Source: JAXLYE01 sp046351595 (lineage in GTDB: Bacteria; Myxococcota_A; Polyangia; Palsa-1104; JAEUJZ01). From it: a stretch of DNA of 64,000 nucleotides. Location of the stretch: the NCBI GenBank assembly GCA_046351595.1, contig JAXLYE010000001.1, positions 1,364,001-1,428,000 on the forward strand, in the 5' to 3' direction. Position numbers and translations under genes: made by a program. Positions 48,546-55,436 of this stretch are shown piece by piece. The notes below the pieces were generated by a model that was not told the origin of the DNA, did no database searches, and saw only the letters and a list, made by a program, of their open reading frames with translations. Within the stretch, counting starts at the first letter, position 1, and the number at the start of each line of letters is the position of its first letter.

Positions 48546-50234
48546 ATGATGCAGGCTCGTTTCATGCTGGAGCCCGTCGCCCTGCACCAGACCGGCTTCC
48601 GCGTCCCCGGCCTCGTGCAGGACGCGCGCGGGCTGGTCGTGAGCACGCACGCGGTGGTGCTCCTGCTCGGGCAGGAGCGCCTGGTGACGCTGCTCCGCCT
48701 GCTCTCCGAGGAGCCGCAGCTCGGCGACCTCTTGCCGTCGCTGCGCATCGAGCAGGTGCGCAACCCGCTGGGCGCCCAGAGCTACCTCTTGCGCTTCGCC
48801 TGCGCGGACTCGCGGCTGCTCGACCGCATCGCCCGCGCCGCGCGGCTCGCCGGCTCGACGCTGTGTGTCGGTGCGGGCCAGCACTTCGTCGCCTACCGCG
48901 ACCGCCGCTCGCAGCTCGGCTACGACGCGGCCGAGCTCTTGCCGGTGACCGCCAAGGGCGACTACGCGCTGTACACCGAGGCCTTCGCGCAGAGCTTTCA
49001 GCGCCTGCGCGACGTGCCGCTCGTGACGCTGCTGTCGGTGCTGCCGCTCTTGCCGCTGCCGGGCGGGGCGCGCGCGGCGCTGCCGCCGGAGCGGGCGGGC
49101 GAGCGGCCCGGCGAGCGGCCCGGCGAGCGGTCTGGAGACAGGTGGATCGACCGCGCAGCGGCGACGAGCCCCGCCGACGACGTCCTGTGGCTGGCCTGCC
49201 CCGACGGGCTGCGCCCGCGCCTGCTCGGCTACCTGTTCCACGCCGGCGTGCTCGGTCCGGTGCTGCTGCCGGGAGAGCTCGCGGGCGGTGCCGCCGAGGC
49301 CGGACCGCTGCCGACGCTGCTCGGGCTGCTCGGCGCGCCGCGGTCGCTGCTCGAGCGCCTGCTCGGGCTGCCCGGCGTGACCCTGTACCGCGCCATCACG
49401 CCGCGCCTGCTCGTCGAGCTCGGGTATACACACCCGCTGCGGCTGCCGGCGCTGGAGCCGGTGATCTTTCACTCCCCTGGCCATTCTTCGGGTCCTTCCT
49501 CGGGCCCGGCTGCTGGCCCGGCGCACGGCCGGGACGAGGTGCTGCTGTTCAGCGGGGCGCGCCGCGGCTTCACGGTGCTGCCATCGCCGCTGCGGCTGCC
49601 GGCCGAGCGCCTGGTCGAGCTGCGCTACACCGCGCCGGCGCCGTCGACCCTGTCGGCGCCGCTGCTGGCGCGGGCGGCCCGGCCGCGCGAGGCCCCGGCC
49701 GGCGTGCGCGTCTCGCTGCGCCTCTGCCGCGGCCCGACCCCGGCGACACCGACGGCGACGCTGCTGCCGTGGGGCCGCTGCCAGGCGCTCAGCCGGCTCT
49801 TGTACCTTTTGCCGCTGCCGGCGCTGGCCGGGCTGCGCGCGGCCTGCCTCGACGACGGCATCCTGATCCTCGGCGCGCAGGGCGTGCCGCTGGTGCCGCT
49901 CGGTGAGCTCCTGTACGAGGCCGCGCCGGCGGTGCTGGCGCCGCTCGGCTGGCAGCTCACGCCGGCGCTGCTGCCCTCGCAGATCGTCAGCGTGGTCGGC
50001 GGCGGGCCGGATCGCCTGGTGCTGCTGCGCACCGGCGAGGGGGGTGCCGCCAGCCCGCTGCTCATCGCCCAGGCGGCGCTGCGGCCGCTGTCGCTGTCGC
50101 TGCTCAGCGAGGCGGTGCGCGCCGAGGCCAGCCCGCTGGTCCAGGCGAAGTCCGAGCCGCCCGAGGTCCGCAACGATCCGCTGCCGGCCTTCGCCCTGTG
50201 GCCGCTGTGGGGCGCGCGCGAGGACGAGCCGTGA
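48546..50234 (+). CDS. Uncharacterised Leu/Ala/Arg-rich protein, first gene of a MoxR operon
   Basis: The protein is about 562 residues. Starts at 48546, 48549 or 48564 are all in frame; TATGAT at 48545-48550 looks like a -10, which would favour 48564. It has no signal peptide. It looks like several alpha/beta modules, each opening with a short strand and a Leu-rich helix. A 12-bp repeat near 49100-49135 encodes an Arg/Glu/Gly/Pro linker (GERPGERPGER). I do not recognise the family. Position and style suggest an adaptor of a MoxR-centred multi-gene system. Confidence 0.65.
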   Translation: MMQARFMLEPVALHQTGFRVPGLVQDARGLVVSTHAVVLLLGQERLVTLLRLLSEEPQLGDLLPSLRIEQVRNPLGAQSYLLRFACADSRLLDRIARAARLAGSTLCVGAGQHFVAYRDRRSQLGYDAAELLPVTAKGDYALYTEAFAQSFQRLRDVPLVTLLSVLPLLPLPGGARAALPPERAGERPGERPGERSGDRWIDRAAATSPADDVLWLACPDGLRPRLLGYLFHAGVLGPVLLPGELAGGAAEAGPLPTLLGLLGAPRSLLERLLGLPGVTLYRAITPRLLVELGYTHPLRLPALEPVIFHSPGHSSGPSSGPAAGPAHGRDEVLLFSGARRGFTVLPSPLRLPAERLVELRYTAPAPSTLSAPLLARAARPREAPAGVRVSLRLCRGPTPATPTATLLPWGRCQALSRLLYLLPLPALAGLRAACLDDGILILGAQGVPLVPLGELLYEAAPAVLAPLGWQLTPALLPSQIVSVVGGGPDRLVLLRTGEGGAASPLLIAQAALRPLSLSLLSEAVRAEASPLVQAKSEPPEVRNDPLPAFALWPLWGAREDEP

Positions 50235-51493
50235 GCCGCACCGACCCGTTTGCCGAGGACTTCCTGCGCCGCTTCCTGCTACCGCTGGTGCGGGGCGGCG
50301 AGGTGCACGTCGGCCGGCCGCTGCTCGCGCGCGGGGCGGCGCGGCTGCTCGCGGCGGTCGACGCGGGGCTCGATGGCACGCCCGCGGGCGAGGAGCTTTT
50401 GGTGGCGCGGCGGCGCGCGCTCGCGGCGCTCGTGCCGTCCGCATCGCCGCCGCTGCTCGGCGCCGACCGCACCGCGCTCCTCCTCGGCGTGGCGCTGCAC
50501 GATCTGCTGTTCCTCCTGCACCCGGACGCGGCCCGGCTGTCGCACGAGCGCACGGCCACGATCCTGTCGGCGACGATCCGGCTCGGCCAGCGGGCGCGGG
50601 CCGAGCTGCCGCGCGCCGCGACCGAGCTGCGGCCGGGCCCGGGGGCGCTGCTGCTCGGTGCGCCGACGCCACGGGTGCGGCAGGCCAGCCTGCTGCTGCT
50701 CGGGCGGCACACGCTGCTCGGCCGCCTGCCCGAGCTGGTGCGCACCGACGCGCTGGTCGAGTCGCCGCGCGGCGAGCAGCGCTACCTCGGCATGGACCCG
50801 CCGGCGCGCCCGCGCTGGCTCTTTGGCGGCGCCGCCGAGCCGGCCGAGCGGGTGCAGGTGGCGCTCCTGCCCGAGCTCCTGCGCCTCGATGAGGGGCGCG
50901 GTGCCGCGGCGCTGCTCTCGCTGCTCGGCGCGAGCCCGCTGACCGATCTGCTGTGGCCGCGGCGCCCCGGCCTGCCGCTGCGCCTCGATGAGCACGCGGC
51001 CTGGCTGCGGCTGCCGTTGATCGCGCGCCTGGTCACCGGGCGGCTGGCCGAGCTCGGGACGGCGGCGGCGCTGGCGCTGCTCGGCGGCGAGCTCACGCGG
51101 CTCCTGCAGCGCCGGCCGCGGCTGCCGCTCGCCGACGCCATGACCCTCGTGTGCCTGCACAGCCACCTGCACGCGCTGGCCGCGGTCGAGCGCAAGCCGC
51201 CGCCCGTCGAGGCGCCCGAGTCATGCGCGCTGTACGCGGTGATCTACCGCCGCTGGCCGCTGCTCGCGGCGCCGCGCGACGTCCTGCGCGACCCGCGGCT
51301 CAGGCCGCGCCTCGACGAGCACGCCCGCGCCTGCCGCGAGCTCGCCGGCCCAGCGCCGGTGCAGCTCGCCGAGATCCTGCTCGACCTGACGCTGATGCCC
51401 GAGCTCGGGCCCGAGCTCGGGCCCGAGCTCATGTCCGACCTCCGGCCCGATAACCTGCCGCTCGTCCGCAACCTCGTTCCCCTGGAGCCGTGA
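50231..51493 (+). CDS. Uncharacterised Leu/Arg-rich helical protein, second gene of a MoxR operon
   Basis: The protein has 420 residues from GTG 50231, whose GTGA overlaps the upstream stop (the longer frame to 50198 is unlikely). It is almost entirely helical by composition (about 23% Leu). A GPELGPELGPEL repeat near the C-terminus is encoded by 12-bp units at about 51400-51435. No catalytic motif is seen. Its coupling to the preceding gene, and the MoxR gene 4 nt downstream, suggest subunits of one complex. Confidence 0.65.
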   Translation: MSRTDPFAEDFLRRFLLPLVRGGEVHVGRPLLARGAARLLAAVDAGLDGTPAGEELLVARRRALAALVPSASPPLLGADRTALLLGVALHDLLFLLHPDAARLSHERTATILSATIRLGQRARAELPRAATELRPGPGALLLGAPTPRVRQASLLLLGRHTLLGRLPELVRTDALVESPRGEQRYLGMDPPARPRWLFGGAAEPAERVQVALLPELLRLDEGRGAAALLSLLGASPLTDLLWPRRPGLPLRLDEHAAWLRLPLIARLVTGRLAELGTAAALALLGGELTRLLQRRPRLPLADAMTLVCLHSHLHALAAVERKPPPVEAPESCALYAVIYRRWPLLAAPRDVLRDPRLRPRLDEHARACRELAGPAPVQLAEILLDLTLMPELGPELGPELMSDLRPDNLPLVRNLVPLEP

Positions 51494-51497
51494 TGTG

Positions 51498-52691
51498 ATG
51501 GCCGACCCGCACCGCGATCCCGAGCCGCCCGCGCCGACCCCGCTGCTCGTCGAGCGCGCGCAGGAGCTCCTGCGCCGCCTGCAGCGCCTGTACCTGGCGA
51601 AGGACGAGCTCGGGCGCCTGCTCGTCCTGTCGCTGATCGCCGGCGAGCACCTCTTGATCATCGGCCCGCCCGGCACCGCCAAGAGCGCAATGGCGCGCAC
51701 GCTGGCCCGCCTCGTCGACGCGCGCTACTTCGAGTACCTGCTGACGCGCTTCACCGAGCCCAACGAGCTGCTCGGTCCCGTCGACCTGCGCGCCTTCCGC
51801 GAGGGCAGCTACCGCCGCCGCACCGAGCAGATGCTGCCCGAGGCCGAGCTCTGCTTCCTCGACGAGATCTTCAAGGCCAGCTCGGCGATCCTCAACAGCC
51901 TGCTGTCGCTGCTCAACGAGCGGCGGATCCACATCGGCGGCGAGCGCCTCGACGCGCCGCTGCTCTCGCTGTTCGCCGCTAGCAACGAGGTGCCGCTCGA
52001 CGACAGCCTGGCCGCGCTGCTCGATCGCTTCCTTCTGCGCGTGCGCTCGAGCTACGTCGAGGGCTTCCACTTCCAGCGCCTGCTCGAGCTCGGCCTCGAG
52101 CACGAGCGCCACCTGCTCGCCGGCGATCCGCACGCCGAGCTGCAGCCGATCCTGTCGGTGCGCGACATCCTGCAGCTGCGAAAGGCGCTGCGCGAGCGGC
52201 TGCGCTTCGGCGAGGACTTCCTGTCGCGCTACAAGGCGCTCCTGTTCCAGCTGCGCGGCGAGGGCATCGGCATCTCGGATCGGCGCGCGGTGAAGCTGCT
52301 GAAGCTGTGCGCGGCGTCGGCGCTGCTCGACGGGCGCGAGAGCGCGGACGAGGGCGATCTGGCGGTGCTGCGCCACACCTGGCAGAGCCCCGAGCAGGCC
52401 GAGATCCTCGATGGGCTGCTGGCGCCGGTGGTGCAGCGCTTCCAGCGCGAGCACCCCGAGCGCCGCGCCGGCGCCGTGCTCTTGCCCGAGCTCCTGCGCG
52501 AGCTCGCCGAGGTGCGCGGCGCGCTGCGCGAGGCCGGCTCGCTGTCCGACGTGCAGCTCCTGGCGCAGCTGCGCGCGCTCGGCGAGCTGCGGGCGCAGCT
52601 CCTGCAGCAGCCCGGCGAGGCCAGCGAGCGCGTGCTGCGCGAGGTCGACGCGCTGCTCGACGGCGTGCTGTCCGCGCGCGAGCGACTCTGA
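51498..52691 (+). CDS. MoxR-family AAA+ ATPase
   Basis: The protein has 397 residues from the ATG at 51498 (the GTG at 51495 adds one). It has Walker A IGPPGTAKSAMA (about residues 55-66), Walker B CFLDEIFKA (about 118-126), sensor-1 region LFAASNEVP and an arginine-finger stretch DRFLLRV. The C-terminal helical lid and extra region (about 290-397) are RavA/MoxR-like. MoxR ATPases remodel partner proteins, commonly vWA proteins. No vWA gene is adjacent here; two unknown proteins take that place. Confidence 0.85.
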   Translation: MADPHRDPEPPAPTPLLVERAQELLRRLQRLYLAKDELGRLLVLSLIAGEHLLIIGPPGTAKSAMARTLARLVDARYFEYLLTRFTEPNELLGPVDLRAFREGSYRRRTEQMLPEAELCFLDEIFKASSAILNSLLSLLNERRIHIGGERLDAPLLSLFAASNEVPLDDSLAALLDRFLLRVRSSYVEGFHFQRLLELGLEHERHLLAGDPHAELQPILSVRDILQLRKALRERLRFGEDFLSRYKALLFQLRGEGIGISDRRAVKLLKLCAASALLDGRESADEGDLAVLRHTWQSPEQAEILDGLLAPVVQRFQREHPERRAGAVLLPELLRELAEVRGALREAGSLSDVQLLAQLRALGELRAQLLQQPGEASERVLREVDALLDGVLSARERL

Positions 52692-52710
52692 TAAAGGGGT
52701 GTAGTAGGGC

Positions 52711-53193
52711 TCAGCGCAGCGCCGGCCGCGGCTCGCCGTACAGCGGCGGCAGATCGCCGTCGGGCTCGCCCCAGTAGCGCTCGAGCTCGCGCAGGCGGGT
52801 CGGCGGGTCGCGCGCGATCAGCGCCAGGTTGCTGACCAGCTCGGGGCTGGGGGTGCCGGCGCCGGCGCGCAGCCGCGACAGGTAGCCCTGCGACAGCCCG
52901 AGCAGCTGCTCGAGCCGCCGCTGCGAGGTGTAGCGGGTGACCGCGTCAATGGCCTGGCGCACGCGCCGCTGCAGCGCGCGCTGGTAGGCGGCCTGGAGCA
53001 GCGGCTGCAGCGCGGCGCTGGTCTCGTCGTCGAGGAACTCGTGGTGGCAGCGGCCGCACGTCGGGATGCCGAAGTCCTCGGGCACGGCCAGCGCCTGCAT
53101 GTTGCGGAAGGGCGTGGTGCGCCCGGGCCGAGCGCGCCGGCGCACCTTCTTGGCGCCGCACTTGGGACATTCACGTGCAGGTTCCTGGCTCAT
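52711..53193 (-). CDS. Zinc-ribbon/HTH transcriptional regulator (MqsA-like architecture)
   Basis: The protein has 160 residues from the ATG at 53193; an in-frame ATG at 53280 adds 29. It has an N-terminal zinc ribbon with CPKC (about 9-12) and CGRCHHEFL (about 46), then a helix and an XRE-type HTH (about 92-140; QLLGLSQGYLSRLRAGAGTP). The order matches MqsA/YgiT antitoxins. No MqsR-like toxin is nearby, so a free-standing repressor is likely. The convergent MoxR gene ends 19 bp away. TACAA/TTGTA dyads upstream could be its operators. Confidence 0.72.
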   Translation of the reverse strand: MSQEPARECPKCGAKKVRRRARPGRTTPFRNMQALAVPEDFGIPTCGRCHHEFLDDETSAALQPLLQAAYQRALQRRVRQAIDAVTRYTSQRRLEQLLGLSQGYLSRLRAGAGTPSPELVSNLALIARDPPTRLRELERYWGEPDGDLPPLYGEPRPALR

Positions 53194-53279
53194 TTCGACA
53201 CAGACGACGAGGCCGCGGCCCGCCGACCCGTGCAGTCTTGGTATGGCGATTTGAGGTGTCAAGAGAATGTTAGACAGCA

Positions 53280-53393
53280 TACAAATATCACGCTTTTGTA
53301 GCGGATTTACTCAGCCATAAGCGGCGCCCCCGTCGAGCATCCCCGTGCGCAAGGCGCTCCGAACTTGCCTACAATTTATATCTTCGATTTGTA
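53280..53393 (+). promoter_or_regulatory. Two TACAA-TTGTA inverted repeats in an AT-rich promoter region
   Basis: Dyad 1 is TACAA at 53280-53284 with TTGTA at 53296-53300 (11-bp spacer). Dyad 2 is TACAA at 53370-53374 with TTGTA at 53389-53393 (14-bp spacer). They lie between the HTH gene and the divergent 119-residue ORF, in a distinctly AT-rich stretch. They are candidate operators for the HTH regulator. Confidence 0.4.
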
Positions 53394-53516
53394 CTTATTC
53401 AGATAAAAGCCCAGTCCGTTTGGACTCACTTCAACCAGTTTAGGCTTGCATTCCGGTGTGCCCGCGATACGGTGCGGTCCCGCTGGCGGCGGACCCCGCC
53501 GCGCCGCACCGAGCCG

Positions 53517-53876
53517 ATGCCCGACCCGACCCCTCCCCCCGACGCCCAGCCGACGTGGCCGCTCGCCGCGCTGCAGCCGCTGGCGGCCGCGCGCCTGGTG
53601 ATCCTGCGGACACCGGACGGACTGGAGCTGCTCGCCGCCGCCGCGGCACCGGGCGGACCGCCGCCGACCGAGCGCGACGCCTGCGCCCTGGCGCGCGCGC
53701 TGGTCGCCGCGCTCGGGCCCGAAGCGTTCGTCGGCAGCGACCGCGCCGGCGGCGAAGCGCGCGACCTGTACCGGATCACCCTGCGCGGCCGACCGCGCAC
53801 GATCGGCCTGTCGGTCTTCGCCTTCCAGGGCCGACCCGAGCTCGCCCTGTTCGAGCTCGTGCCCGACGCTGGTTAG
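53517..53876 (+). CDS. Small uncharacterised protein
   Basis: The protein has 119 residues from the ATG at 53517; an ATG at 53472 would add 15 Arg-rich residues. A Pro-rich start is followed by an alpha/beta fold-like domain in which LVILRTPDGLEL and DLYRITLRGRPRTIGLSVF stand out. No family is recognised. It is divergent from the HTH regulator and 87 bp ahead of the MFS leader ORF, so it may share regulation by the TACAA/TTGTA sites. Confidence 0.5.
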   Translation: MPDPTPPPDAQPTWPLAALQPLAAARLVILRTPDGLELLAAAAAPGGPPPTERDACALARALVAALGPEAFVGSDRAGGEARDLYRITLRGRPRTIGLSVFAFQGRPELALFELVPDAG

Positions 53877-53963
53877 CGCCTGCCAGCGCGCTGTGCCTCG
53901 GGGCGGCGGATCGCGCTTTGCCGGCCCGGCCGCCGGCCGCAAAGTGATCGCAAGGAGGGCACG

Positions 53964-53996
53964 ATGTCCGCACGGCTCGTCTCGCTCGGCTCGTGA
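53964..53996 (+). CDS. 10-codon leader ORF coupled to the MFS gene
   Basis: An ATG with an excellent ribosome binding site (AAGGAGG at 53952-53958) starts the peptide MSARLVSLGS. Its TGA (53994-53996) overlaps the GTG of the MFS gene. The MFS GTG itself has no ribosome binding site. This arrangement suggests translational coupling through a leader peptide, or an N-terminal frameshift. Confidence 0.5.
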   Translation: MSARLVSLGS

Positions 53997-55255
53997 GCGA
54001 CGCAGATCAGGGAGCGCCCGCGGTGCGCGCCGGCGGGGTGCTGGCTCTGCTGTTCCTGGTGTACCTGCTCAACTACCTCGATCGCGCGCTCATCTTCATC
54101 CTGCTCGCGCCGATCAAGGCCGAGCTGCGCCTGTCCGAGCTGCAGCTGGCGCTGCTCGGCTCGACCTCTTTCGTCCTCTTTTATACGACGCTGGGGCTGC
54201 CGTTCGGGCGGCTGGCGGATCGGGTGTCGCGGTCGCGCATGATCGCGGCGGGCCTGCTCGTGTGGAGCCTGTTCTCGGGGCTGACGGGCCTGATGCACAG
54301 CTTCACCGGCCTGTTCGTGTGCCGCATGTGCGTCGGCATCGGCGAGGCCACGCTGGGACCGGCGGCGCTGTCGCTGCTCTCGGACCTGTACCCGAGCCGC
54401 ACGCGCGCCACCGCCAGCGCGCTGTTCTCGGCCGGCATCCCGCTCGGCGCCGGCATCGCGCTGTTCCTCGGCGGCCTGATCGGGCAGCGGCTGGGCTGGC
54501 GCTGGGCGTTCTACCTGCTCGGCTTCCCGGGCGTGCTGTTCTCGCTCCTTGTGCTCACGCTGCGCGAGCCGCCGCGCGGCCGGCACGAGCCGGCGGCGCC
54601 CGAGGGACCCGCGGGGTTCCTGCCCGGCCTCGCGCAGATCCTCGGCCAGCGCACCATCGTGCTCCTGCTGCTCGGCTACTCGTTCTCGTCTCTAGCCGGC
54701 AGCGCGCTGTCGCTGTGGATCCCTTCGTACCTGGTGCAGGTCTTCAAGGTGCCGCTGGCGACGGTCGGCCGCTACACCGGGGCGTGCGCGGCGCTCGGCG
54801 GGCTGCTCGGTGTCGTCGGTGGCGGCGTGCTGGCCGACCGCATCCAGGCGCGCGCCGCCGGCGGCCGGCTGCTGTTCACGGCGCTCTTGGCGCTCTTGTG
54901 CGCGCCGCTGTGGCTGCTGCTCTTGCGCGCGCAGAGCGTGCTGCTCGTGCTGATCCCCTTCGCGCTGCTGATGGCGCTGGGCCTTTCATGGCTGGGCCCC
55001 GCGGCCGCCGACATGCAGGACCTGGTCGCGCCGCGGCACCGCGGGCTGGGGATCGGCGTGTACTTCTTCGTGGTCAACGTGCTGGCCTCGGGAGTCGGTC
55101 AGCCGATCATCGGCGCGATCTCGGATCGCCTGCACGTCGGCGCTGAGCCTTGGCGGATGCGGCAGTCGCTGCTGGTCTGTCCGGCGGCGGCGCTGCTGTC
55201 GGCGGCGCTGCTGCTCCTGGCCCGCGCCAGCCGGCGCGCCCGCGCCGCTTCCTGA
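53993..55255 (+). CDS. MFS transporter (spinster-like)
   Basis: The protein has 420 residues, with 12 predicted transmembrane helices. The opening (LLFLVYLLNYLDRALIFIL), the loop GRLADRVSRSRMI between helices 2 and 3, and FVCRMCVGIGEATLGPAALS are typical of spinster-type MFS proteins. The substrate is unknown. The start at GTG 53993 overlaps the stop of a short leader ORF. The gene converges with the PAS-kinase gene across an 11-bp repeat array. Confidence 0.85.
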   Translation: MSDADQGAPAVRAGGVLALLFLVYLLNYLDRALIFILLAPIKAELRLSELQLALLGSTSFVLFYTTLGLPFGRLADRVSRSRMIAAGLLVWSLFSGLTGLMHSFTGLFVCRMCVGIGEATLGPAALSLLSDLYPSRTRATASALFSAGIPLGAGIALFLGGLIGQRLGWRWAFYLLGFPGVLFSLLVLTLREPPRGRHEPAAPEGPAGFLPGLAQILGQRTIVLLLLGYSFSSLAGSALSLWIPSYLVQVFKVPLATVGRYTGACAALGGLLGVVGGGVLADRIQARAAGGRLLFTALLALLCAPLWLLLLRAQSVLLVLIPFALLMALGLSWLGPAAADMQDLVAPRHRGLGIGVYFFVVNVLASGVGQPIIGAISDRLHVGAEPWRMRQSLLVCPAAALLSAALLLLARASRRARAAS

Positions 55256-55266
55256 GCGGATCGTGA

Positions 55267-55395
55267 AGGAGTCACTCCGGTATCAACTCAGGAGTCACTC
55301 CGGTATCAACTCAGGAGTCGATCAGGAGTCGATCAGGAATCGATCAGGAATCTGTCAGGAGTCTGTCGGGAGTCGATCAGGAATCGGTTCGGGAG
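55267..55395 (+). repeat. Tandem array of 23-bp then 11-bp AGGA(A/G)TC units
   Basis: Cores occur at 55267, 55290, 55313 (23-bp period), then at 55324, 55335, 55346, 55357, 55368, 55379 (11-bp period) and 55391. The array fills nearly all of the convergent spacer between the MFS and PAS-kinase genes. Confidence 0.9.
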
Positions 55396-55436
55396 CCCGC
55401 CGGCACGAGGCGCCCGGCCCGGTGACCACGATGCGC

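Noticed and set aside
51498..52691. MoxR ATPase as the missing eCIS ATPase
   Set aside because: Its motifs are MoxR/RavA-type, not the AAA+ ATPase of Afp15-like loci, and it lies 13 kb away in a separate operon.
52711..53876. MqsA-like regulator plus the divergent small gene as a toxin-antitoxin pair
   Set aside because: The small gene is divergently transcribed and shows no MqsR or RelE features, so a TA call is not supported.
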